DNA of 45,380 bases from NCBI GenBank assembly GCA_016209035.1, contig JACQWX010000051.1, positions 1 to 45,380 on the forward strand, given 5' to 3'. Shown here piece after piece: positions 16,293 to 24,100 of the stretch; the first letter of the stretch is position 1, and every line of letters starts with the position of its first letter. The notes below the pieces were generated by a model, which was not told where the DNA came from, did no database searches, and saw nothing but the letters and a program-made list of their open reading frames with translations. Origin of the DNA: Elusimicrobiota bacterium (GTDB taxonomy: Bacteria > Elusimicrobiota > Elusimicrobia > UBA1565 > UBA9628). Both the position numbers and the translations under genes were made by a program.

Positions 16293-16323
16293 ATTATATG
16301 CAACAAAAACATTGCATTTGCAA
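16293..16323 (-). promoter_or_regulatory. promoter of the five-gene envelope unit, probably leaderless
   Basis: On the minus strand a perfect TATAAT (16298-16293) ends six bases before the ATG at 16286. TTGCAA (16323-16318) lies 19 bases upstream, slightly longer than ideal spacing. There is no Shine-Dalgarno. Confidence 0.65.
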
Positions 16324-16343
16324 GACCGCTCCGCCTCCTGAAC

Positions 16344-19181
16344 CTAGAAGCTCTCGTACTGGGGTTTCCACAGCCGCGAGAACCCGATGCTCACCCCGGT
16401 CACCGCGGAATAGCCCCACAGGGGCCTCACCTTGAGCCCGAACCAGTAGAAGTCGATGAACGGCGCGAGGCTGAGGTGCTTGTACAAGGGGATGCGCAGC
16501 TTCGCGATGACGCCTCCCTCCATGCGCAGGTCCTGCGGCCGGTCGTGGCCGGTGAGGAAGTAGTAGTTCGCGTGGGCTTCGCCTTGGAGGGTGATCGGCC
16601 GGCCCGCGGTCTTGCCCAGGTCGTGGCCCATGGTCAGGCGCGTGCGCAGGCCGTATTGGAAGTCGGGCGGGTCGCGGGAGAGGTCGCGCCTGAAGCTGCC
16701 GGAGAACTCCAAGGACCGCACCCAGGAGCCGTCGTAGAACTCGACGCCCGGGAACACGCTGTAGACCTCCCGGCGCCTCAGGCCCGGCACGGCCTCGACC
16801 TGTCCGTCGAACTGGAACCCCAGCGACGGGCCCCAGGACCGGGCGAGCCACTCGGCCGCGATCCCTCCGGCGCGCCGCGTGCCCAGGGTGAGGAGGCGGA
16901 TGCTGTTGGCCGTGATGTTCACGACCTTCTCCTGGTTGCGGCGCGTGACCGCGCTGCGGGCGTAGACCATCTCGAGGGTGTTCCTCCACTTGTAGACCGA
17001 CCTGAGGTACTCCGCGTCCGTCTTGAGCGCCCCGCCGATCAGGAGCTCGTCGTAGCCCTGGATGCGCGAGTTGGGGACCGAGCCGAAGGCGTCGTCGCGG
17101 ACCACCCGGGTGCTCTGGATGTTGAGCCCGATGTCCCTGAAATCGATCCGCCACAGGCCCCGGGGCTTCACGGGCCTGCCCGCCATCCAGCCGCGCACGA
17201 CGCTGGGCGGAGCGCCCGCCCGGGCCTTGAGGGCGGCGATGACGACGTCTTGGACCTGGCCGACGGTCTGCGGTTCGCCTTCCGGCGCGAGCCCCAGGCT
17301 GTCGAGCAGGACCCTGGAGACCGCGACGCGGTAGATCTCGTCGTCCGCGACCGGCAGGCCGTTCACGGTCCCTCCGGGGCCGACGCCGCCGGCAGCCAGG
17401 CGGCCGGCGCCTCCCGCGGGAAGCCCCGAGGCTGCGCGCCGGCGCTGACGTTCGGCCTCGGCGAGGAGCGGCTTCAACCGCCCCCCTCGCAGCCGCACCA
17501 CCACGGCCTCGTCCGCTCCCAGCCACAGGCGCACGACCCCTTCCTTGACCGCGCCTTCGACCTCGACCGTCAAGGGCTGGGCCCTCAGGAGCGCCGCTTC
17601 CGAACGCGTCTCCTCGGCCAAGAGCGAGGCGGCCAGGGACCAGAAGCCTTGGGCCGTGATGCGAGGCCAGACCGTGTCGCGGGTGCGCGGATATATCTCG
17701 GCGGCCGACGGGATGAGCGCCGGCTCCGTGGAAAGGGCCAGCCCGTAGGCTTCAGGGTCGAAGGAGGCGAACCCCGTCGCCTTCCCGGGATACTGGAGGG
17801 CGACGGCCTCGGGGAAGCGATCGTCGAGCCTGAGGTGCCTCTCCACCGCCTTCCAGCGGGCCGGCATCTCCGGGCCGGCCTCCCCGGAGGCGTTCGACGC
17901 TTTCCGCTCGACCTCGAACTCGAGCAGGCCCAGGGAAGCCTTGTAGGAGCGCATGGTCAGGAGCGGCGTGTCGAAGGAACGGCGCCGGGCCTGCTCGACC
18001 TGGACCTGCGCGGGCTCAAGGGAGAAGTCGGGAGAACCGCGGTTCTCCGCGAGGACGAGGTCCACGCCGCGGGCCTGGGTCTCGAGCTGCCGGGTCTCTC
18101 CGGTCAGGTCTACGAGCAGCACCACCGCGTCGGCGCCCCGCCTCCAGGCCGCCACCTTCGACGCCACGGCAGCGAGGGGGTCCGTCACGGACAGGTGTCC
18201 CAGGCCTGCGGACCGGAGGAACTTGGCGCATCCGGGCGGCGTCACAGCGGTGACGAGGACCTTCAGACCTCCGGCCTCGACCACCGTGTGGTCGTCGAAC
18301 GTAGGTTGATGGGGGGCGCTCGAATAGACCAGGTTGGCGGAGAGGAAGGCGATGCCTCCCGGCGCCCGGCTCCGGTAGGCCTGGACAGCCTCGAACCGGG
18401 ATATCTCCGCGCAGCCAACCGCGGTGGCCTTCAGTCCCAGGCGCTCCAGGACGAGGGCTAGGTCCGCGCCCCTGGTCTTGAGGCCGATGTCGCCGAAGAC
18501 CCCGCCGCGCGCCACGCCGATCAAGGGGCCGGCCTTGGACTCGCTCTCGAGGGCCGTCGCCATCCTCCCCAGGCCCCCATAGGGCTTGGCCGCCAGGAAC
18601 ACGCGGACCTCGGCGCCCTCCCAGTCGAGCCTGTAGGCCGCGGCCAAAGCCGGGCTCCAGGGCAGGCCGGGGTCGAAGCTGGTGGACGCCGAGGTCCGCC
18701 CGGAGGCATCCCTCGTGATGGAGAGCATCACCCGGCTCGAGGAGAAGCTCACGCTCCAGGGGCTGCGGTAGGTCTCGGGGTCCCGGGACGCCGTGAGGAG
18801 CTTGTCGACGAGCGAGGGGATGGGCGGGACCACGAACGCCGTCTCCCCGGTCGAATCGAGCCTGGCCGCCAGGGCCACCGCCTGACCCGGCTCGGCCGGG
18901 AACGGGAAACGGTAGTCCTTGCCGCTGTGCTCGCAGGGGAACATGTCGGTATCGAGGAGCGTCGCGGCCGGGCCCTTCTCCTTCAGGGCGCGCTCCAGGG
19001 AGAGGTCGATCGTGGTGGAGAAGTGGTGCAGGGCCGGCTCGATGAGGACGAGGCGGACGGTAGAGGAAGGCGCGGTGGAGGAGGACACTGCGATGGCGGA
19101 GGACAGCGCGGTCTCGGACGAGGCCTGCTGGGCGTTTAAGCCCGTGGACAGGAGCGCGGCCAGGAAGAAGGCGCCAGGCAC
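16344..19181 (-). CDS. degenerate 5'-nucleotidase-like protein fused to an outer-membrane barrel
   Basis: This gene encodes 945 residues from a GTG start that directly follows the stop of the upstream reductase gene. A signal peptide (about 1-18) is followed by a Ser/Thr linker. Residues about 215-410 resemble the metallophosphatase fold of UshA-type 5'-nucleotidases: LIGVARGGVFGD, LERLGLKATAVGCAEIS, GGIAFLSANLVY, and GADAVVLLVDLTGE. The Asp/His/Asn metal ligands expected at these places are largely replaced. About 500-660 includes VNGLPVADDEIYRVAVSRVLLDSLGL, like the 5'-nucleotidase C-terminal domain. The last 290 residues are alternating beta strands ending in a terminal Phe (WKPQYESF), an outer-membrane barrel. 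I infer a surface binding protein, not an active nucleotidase. Confidence 0.65.
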   Translation of the reverse strand: MPGAFFLAALLSTGLNAQQASSETALSSAIAVSSSTAPSSTVRLVLIEPALHHFSTTIDLSLERALKEKGPAATLLDTDMFPCEHSGKDYRFPFPAEPGQAVALAARLDSTGETAFVVPPIPSLVDKLLTASRDPETYRSPWSVSFSSSRVMLSITRDASGRTSASTSFDPGLPWSPALAAAYRLDWEGAEVRVFLAAKPYGGLGRMATALESESKAGPLIGVARGGVFGDIGLKTRGADLALVLERLGLKATAVGCAEISRFEAVQAYRSRAPGGIAFLSANLVYSSAPHQPTFDDHTVVEAGGLKVLVTAVTPPGCAKFLRSAGLGHLSVTDPLAAVASKVAAWRRGADAVVLLVDLTGETRQLETQARGVDLVLAENRGSPDFSLEPAQVQVEQARRRSFDTPLLTMRSYKASLGLLEFEVERKASNASGEAGPEMPARWKAVERHLRLDDRFPEAVALQYPGKATGFASFDPEAYGLALSTEPALIPSAAEIYPRTRDTVWPRITAQGFWSLAASLLAEETRSEAALLRAQPLTVEVEGAVKEGVVRLWLGADEAVVVRLRGGRLKPLLAEAERQRRRAASGLPAGGAGRLAAGGVGPGGTVNGLPVADDEIYRVAVSRVLLDSLGLAPEGEPQTVGQVQDVVIAALKARAGAPPSVVRGWMAGRPVKPRGLWRIDFRDIGLNIQSTRVVRDDAFGSVPNSRIQGYDELLIGGALKTDAEYLRSVYKWRNTLEMVYARSAVTRRNQEKVVNITANSIRLLTLGTRRAGGIAAEWLARSWGPSLGFQFDGQVEAVPGLRRREVYSVFPGVEFYDGSWVRSLEFSGSFRRDLSRDPPDFQYGLRTRLTMGHDLGKTAGRPITLQGEAHANYYFLTGHDRPQDLRMEGGVIAKLRIPLYKHLSLAPFIDFYWFGLKVRPLWGYSAVTGVSIGFSRLWKPQYESF

Positions 19182-20195
19182 CTAGATGTAGAAGTCCCTG
19201 ACCCAGCGGTGCTTGGCGAGGGCCTGGAGCTCGCGGAGGTCGAAGTAGCGGCCGTCGGCGGCCAGGACGTTCTGGGCGACGTGCGCCGGCCGGCGCATGC
19301 CCGGGATGACGGTGGAGACCGCCTCGAAGCTCAAGGCGAACTTGAGGGCCGCGACCGGGAGCGTTGGCGCCTTGGGCCCGAGGGCGCTTTCGCCGAGCGC
19401 CGCGACCCTGCGGCAGGCTTCGGCGAGCCGGTCTCCTCCGAAGTAGTGGCCCCGGAAGTCGCCCGGCTCAAAGCGCGTCGACGGGGTGAGCATCCCGGTC
19501 AGGCTTCCTTCGTCGAAGGGGCAGCGCGCCACCACGCCGACATCCATCTTGCGGCACAGGGGGAGGAGGCTCTCGGCGGCCCGCTGGTCGAACAGGTTGA
19601 AGAGCGCCTGGACCGAATCCGCGAAGCCGCCGCGCACGACCTCGAGGGCCGTGTCCGGGTCGTCTTCGTTGGTGGAGACGCCGATGCACCGGATCTTGCC
19701 GGCTTTCTTCAGGCCGGCGACTGCGGCCGCCGTCTCCGGCCACTGGGGGTCTTGGAGCCACTTGTCCTGCCAGACATGGAACTGCTGGAGGTCGATGCGG
19801 TCCCGCCGCAGGTGGCGCAGCGACCGTTCCGTGCAGGACACGATCCAATCGGGCGGGAAGGCCCTGGCCAGGGACATCCAGGGCCTTGCCGGCCACTCCC
19901 AGTTCTTCGGCGGGATCTTGGTCGCCACGGTCGCAGTCCCTCCCGTCTCCTTCAAGGCCTTGCCGATGAGTTCCTCGGAGTGGCCGTCGCCGTAGGCCAG
20001 CGCCGTATCGAAGAAATCGATGCCCGCGTCGAGCGCCGCGGCCAGGGCCTTGAGGGACTCTGCGTCGTCGGTGCGGCCCCAGAGGGCCTTGCCGATGCCC
20101 CAGCCGCCGAACCCGACCTCGGAGACTTTGAACCCGGTGCGGCCCAGGGAGCGGCGGCGCATCTTGCCTGAGGCGCGTCGTTTGGTGGAAGCCAT
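19182..20195 (-). CDS. aldo/keto reductase
   Basis: This gene encodes 337 residues, a standard length. It is an NADPH-dependent oxidoreductase of the (beta/alpha)8 AKR superfamily. The catalytic tetrad is complete: Asp63 and Tyr68 in FFDTALAYGDG, Lys93 in VATKI, and His140 in QQFHVW. Further family marks are RSLGRTGFKVSEVGFGGWGIG near the N-terminus and the cofactor-binding VSTVIPGMR near the C-terminus. The first eleven residues are basic and could be untranslated if an internal ATG (Met12) is used. The physiological substrate cannot be deduced. The gene lies 29 bases downstream of the toxin gene, and the nucleotidase-like gene follows with no gap. Confidence 0.92.
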   Translation of the reverse strand: MASTKRRASGKMRRRSLGRTGFKVSEVGFGGWGIGKALWGRTDDAESLKALAAALDAGIDFFDTALAYGDGHSEELIGKALKETGGTATVATKIPPKNWEWPARPWMSLARAFPPDWIVSCTERSLRHLRRDRIDLQQFHVWQDKWLQDPQWPETAAAVAGLKKAGKIRCIGVSTNEDDPDTALEVVRGGFADSVQALFNLFDQRAAESLLPLCRKMDVGVVARCPFDEGSLTGMLTPSTRFEPGDFRGHYFGGDRLAEACRRVAALGESALGPKAPTLPVAALKFALSFEAVSTVIPGMRRPAHVAQNVLAADGRYFDLRELQALAKHRWVRDFYI

Positions 20196-20224
20196 GCGGA
20201 CAATCTAGCAAAAAAATGCCGCCG

Positions 20225-20488
20225 TTACCGGTAGATCTCCCGCCGGTGGCCGACCCTCAGAACGACGATGCCCCGCCCATGCAGGTCGAAAACGACGCGA
20301 TAGTCGCCGAACCTGCACCGATACTGGCCGATCTTCGAGTTGACCAGCTTCTGGGAGAGACCCAGCGGGTCTAAGCGCAGGGCCTCGAGCCTTCGGGCCA
20401 GACGCTTCCTCGCGACCGGATCAAGGCAATCGACATCCCTGAGCGCCCTGCGCGTGTAGAGAAGTTCGTATCGCTGGGGGGAGGTCAC
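20225..20488 (-). CDS. RelE/ParE-family toxin
   Basis: This gene encodes 87 residues, typical for RelE/ParE. Conserved features are YTRRALRDVDCLDP at the N-terminus, RLEALRLDPLG with the helix-turn, and the terminal strands YRCRFGDYRVVFDLHGRGIVVLRVGHRREIYR. The Arg/His residues in the last strands fit an mRNA-cleaving RelE type. The GTG start overlaps the antitoxin stop in GTGA, the normal order for Phd/RelE modules. The two products would form a non-toxic complex that represses its own promoter. Confidence 0.92.
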   Translation of the reverse strand: MTSPQRYELLYTRRALRDVDCLDPVARKRLARRLEALRLDPLGLSQKLVNSKIGQYRCRFGDYRVVFDLHGRGIVVLRVGHRREIYR

Positions 20489-20739
20489 AGGTCGCCGAAC
20501 ACCTGCGCATGGCTGAAGACACGGCCGTTCTTGTAGTCTTCGCGCGCCTCGCGGACGCTCTTGACGTATTCGGGGCTGGCCGCGGCCAGAAGGTCCTCGA
20601 GAAAATCGATGTCCATGATGGCGGAAACGGGCTTGTTCTTCCTCGTGATAAGAAGCAGTTTCTTGGACCCGATGACGGCCTTCAGGGCGTCGGAGAGATG
20701 GTTGCGCAGAGTCGTCGCCGCGATGAGCCGGTAGGTCAT
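20485..20739 (-). CDS. Phd/YefM-family antitoxin
   Basis: This gene encodes 84 residues. The N-terminal DNA-binding part (MTYRLIAATTLRNHLSDALKAV) and the strand KKLLLITRKNKPVSAIMDID are diagnostic of the Phd/YefM fold. The C-terminal tail (SPEYVKSVREAREDYKNGR) is the expected toxin-binding helix. A GAGGA site lies four bases before the ATG. It should bind the dyad-containing region just upstream and neutralise the RelE-like toxin encoded next to it. Confidence 0.92.
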   Translation of the reverse strand: MTYRLIAATTLRNHLSDALKAVIGSKKLLLITRKNKPVSAIMDIDFLEDLLAAASPEYVKSVREAREDYKNGRVFSHAQVFGDL

Positions 20740-20763
20740 GTCATCCTCATTTTATACATTCAT

Positions 20764-20792
20764 AGTGTACATCGCATGTGTCATTCCGTCAA
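20764..20792 (-). promoter_or_regulatory. promoter/operator candidate of the toxin-antitoxin pair
   Basis: On the minus strand TTGACG (20792-20787) and TACACT (20769-20764) have a 17-base spacer. Between the -10 box and the start lie imperfectly repeated TGTACA and TGTATA half-sites (20749-20771), a plausible operator for the antitoxin complex. Similar TATACAT and AGTGT blocks recur in the palindrome at 33033-33070. Confidence 0.5.
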
Positions 20793-20807
20793 GGGGCCGG
20801 GGGCCGG

Positions 20808-21008
20808 TCACTGGGTCACGAGGACTCTCAGGCCAATCTGCTCCAAGACCGCGGCCACGGCTTCGCAGCGTTCCCTCGGGCCGGCGTAGACCGCGGCCGA
20901 CCCCTTGGTGTGGACCTCCCAGGAGATGCGGCGGGCCCATGCCGTTATTATAACAGATGGAGCGGATGCGGAAAAGGCCATGAGCTCGTCGAACACGGCA
21001 ATCATCAA
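20808..21008 (-). pseudogene. ClpS-like adaptor remnant
   Basis: The 66-residue frame ends with SWEVHTKGSAAVYAGPRE and an amphipathic helix plus LRVLVTQ. This matches the C-terminal half of ClpS, the N-degron adaptor of the ClpAP protease: the H-x-x-G-x-A-V-V turn, then the final helix and strand. The N-terminal half should carry the L-N-D-D motif and the hydrophobic pocket, but reads as unrelated sequence (MIAVFDELMAFSASAPS) that is more AT-rich. I therefore call it a decayed or 5'-replaced copy. A functional short gene is less likely. Neither clpA nor clpP lies nearby. Confidence 0.45.
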
Positions 21009-21071
21009 TTATTGGTGTCAGGCACAACAACGACTTGTCCCGTCGAACAATCACATATTTAAGTTAGGCAC

Positions 21072-21101
21072 TTGACCATGAAAAAGGACCTATGCTAGAA
21101 T
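21072..21101 (+). promoter_or_regulatory. promoter of the giant gene
   Basis: TTGACC (21072-21077) and TAGAAT (21096-21101) are 18 bases apart, giving a start of transcription near 21108 and a leader of about 47 bases to the ATG at 21155. The 8-bp inverted repeat GGACCTAT/ATAGGTCC (21086-21093 and 21100-21107) overlaps the -10 box and could be an operator. Confidence 0.55.
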
Positions 21102-21107
21102 AGGTCC
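21081..21107 (-). terminator. minus-strand intrinsic terminator upstream of the giant gene
   Basis: Read on the minus strand, GGACCTAT-TCTAGC-ATAGGTCC is followed at once by TTTTT (21085-21081). It would stop antisense transcription coming out of the giant gene before it reaches the ClpS remnant and the toxin-antitoxin unit. Confidence 0.5.
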
Positions 21108-21154
21108 CGTGACCCTGGCAGGTGTCGGGTTTCCGGGGCAGACTAGATAGGATC

Positions 21155-24100
21155 ATGTACCGCCTGGCGCGCCGCGCTCGTCGGCTGGCCTCTCGGGTTT
21201 TGTCGGTGTCGGTGGCCCTGAGCCTGCTCTCCCCCTCATCCTTAGTCTGCTCCGCGCTTGCCGCGCAGGTCGTCCAGGCCCCCCCTGCCGCCCACACCTT
21301 TCCTGATGGCGCAGGGGACGCTCGGCCTCCGGCCTCGACCGCGCCCCGGCCCCCCGTCGCTCCTGCGCCTTTGGCGCAGGTCCCGCCGGTCGCCTTGGAG
21401 CTCCTGGAAGAGCTCGATGGGTTACTCGCTCGTGATGCCCGGCCCCAGGTCAAGACCCTGCTCGCCAAGGCCTGGGAGCTGCAGCAGGCCTGCGGCGGCA
21501 ACAAGGCGGTGGACTATTGGGTCGAGGGCATCCTGGCGGGGCCTTTGGCCGGGCTCCCCGGCGACTCGGTCCCGTCCAAAGACACGCTCCAGCCCGCGCG
21601 CGAGAGCCTCCCGGTCCTCAGGGGGATGATCCGCAAGGGGATCTCCAACTCGCGCGCCTCTCTCGAAGGCTTTGCGCCCGCGGTCGCGCCCAACCCGGGC
21701 ATGCGCGTCGCGCAGAGCCGCATCAAGAACCTGCTTTCGACCATCGCCCCGGCGGCTCCGCCCCAGGACGCGGTGCTTGCGAACCCTGGGTCTGGGACGA
21801 CGGCCTCCGGATTGGCCCCGTCGCCCAAGGCCCCCCTCCCTTCCGAGACCGAGCTCATGGACGAGGTCAAGAGGGCCCGCGAGGAGCTCGCGGCGGCCGA
21901 GAGGCTCTCGCAGAGGACGGACCTCTCGGACCCGGTGGCCAAGGAGCGGGCCGAGGAATTGCGCGCCTTGGGCGAGCTCCTCAGGGGCTACGAGGGGATG
22001 CTCGGCGGCGACGGCGACACGCCCGCGGGCCTCAGGGAATCGGGGGAGCTGCGCCAGGCCGCGCTCTCGGCCCTGCGCCGGCTGATGAAGGACTTCTCCG
22101 ACCCCAAGCCTTCGGTCTTGGACCCCGCGCCCAAGCGCCCGATGACGGAGGCTGAGAAGAAGATCGCGGCCGCCCTCGACGCCGTGGACAAGGCGAAGTC
22201 CCAGGCCCAGGAGGAGCTCGGGACGCGCGACGCGACCGCGGGCGCTTTGGCCGTGGCGGACAAGGTCCGCTCCGGGGCCCTCCGGGACCGCCGGTCCGGC
22301 AAGGAGATGCTCGAGTTCCGCAAGAACTTCGCGAGGCTGGCCATGGTCATGGACTTGAGCTACAGCCTCAACATCCTGAACTCAGCGGACCAGGCCCTCA
22401 CCGGGATGCTCGACCTCATCGACAAGAAGATCGGGAAGATCGACTCCCAGCGCAAGAAGAACGACCAGTCCGGGGCGGCATCCGAGGAACAGCGCAAGAA
22501 GAAGGAGGAGTGGCTTAAGGACCAGGACGCGACCATCGCCGAGGACAAGAAGAACATCGACGATTTCTCGAGCCTGGCGAGGAAGATCGCCCGCTACGTC
22601 CTGCGCATGGACGAGGCCAAGACCTCGTTCCCCGCCCTGCTCTCCCTCATCGACGCCCGGGACAAGGGCCAGAGCGCTTCGGCGAAGGAGGAATACGCCC
22701 GGCGCCTGGCGCTCCTGCCGGAAGTCCAGCGCAAGCTGGCCAGAGGCTCCGGTTCCACCGGGGACGAAATCGACATCTCCCTCGACTACCTCAAAGGTCA
22801 GTCCGCGGACGTGGCGGGGTATCTGGACAAGCTCAAGGACGCCGTCCGCCAGATCGACGAGGCGCCCATCGAGTTCGCGGGCGTCATGGTCGTGCTGGTC
22901 CCGGGCATCCCCTCCACGAATGTTCGCTCCCCGTCCCCCAGCCAGGTCATCGCGCTCCTCAACGATCGCAAGAATTACTGGCAGGACATGCTCGACGACC
23001 ATCTGGAGATCCTGCAGACGGTCGAGGACTACCAGAACCCCGGCAACCAGAAGCGCGTGATCGACGACTTCGGCGACTCGGTCCCGGAGTCCCTCGTGGT
23101 GTGGCAGGCCGAGGAGCGCGCCAAAGGGGACCGCGCCCGCGCCCTACTCTCAGAACTGGCTGCCGAGGCGGACGAGATCGCCCATCGCATGGCGGCCCAA
23201 GGCGCCAGCCTCCCGACGCTCTCCGGCAGGTCTCCCTCGGAGCTGCGCTCCATCCTCGAGTCGTACGCGGACCAGTTCATGGGCGTCGAGTTCCCCGACA
23301 CCGAGGAGGGCTTCATCCTCAAGGTGGACAAGCTGGCGCTGGCCGGCATCGTCGTCTACATGGCGGACGCGCTCGCCATCGCCCTCGTAGCCGACGGCAA
23401 GGTCAACTTCCTCCAGAAGGCGATCTCCGACATCCTGCCCAAAGCCAAGGCGAGGTTCCAGGACTCCACGAACGCCATCCGCGCCGTGATCCAGGACGTG
23501 GACATGGACGTCGCCTTCGTCAACGCGGGCTTCCCACCCTCCCAGTTCTCCGCCCTCATCGCGCGGAAGCGCTCTCTCGTGGGCACGACCTTGAAGGGCA
23601 TGCTCGGGCGCATGCAGGTCTTCCTGGACCAGGTCGTCATCCCGTTCTGGAACGAGCGCATCCAAGCCTCGGACCCCAACAACGAGGGCGACTCTTACGC
23701 CCTGCTCTATAAGGAAAGGGCCAAGCTCTACGACCGGATCAAGAAGGCGCAGGACGTCACCGTGCCGTGGGCCGTGGCGAGCGACGGGGCGAAGGAGGGC
23801 AACGTCGCGCAGGCCAGGGAGAAGATCGGCAGGCTCAAGGAGAAGTTCGGCGAGTACGTCACCCTGGTGGCGGACCTCAAGGACCAGGTGCGCCGCCGCC
23901 AGGATCCCAACCTCGCCGAGACCGAGGAGGTCTACGGCGAGCAGGCTCCCTACTCCTTCATCGTCCGCATCCGCAAGTACCAGGCTGAGAAGGCGGCCAA
24001 GGCCGCGGAGCTCAACACCCGGGCCGGCGAGATCAACGGGATCCTCAGGCAGATGGATTCGCTTTCCGGCAACGCGCACAATCTCGCTTCCCGATTCAGC

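Noticed and set aside
20196..20224. Run of seven T residues after the toxin gene as an intrinsic terminator
   Set aside because: No stable hairpin precedes the T run on the minus strand, so read-through into the reductase gene is as likely.
21011..21030. GGTGTCAGGCAC sequence as the end of an IS200/REP-type element
   Set aside because: The motif resembles ends of such elements, but no transposase, matching second end or target duplication could be found.
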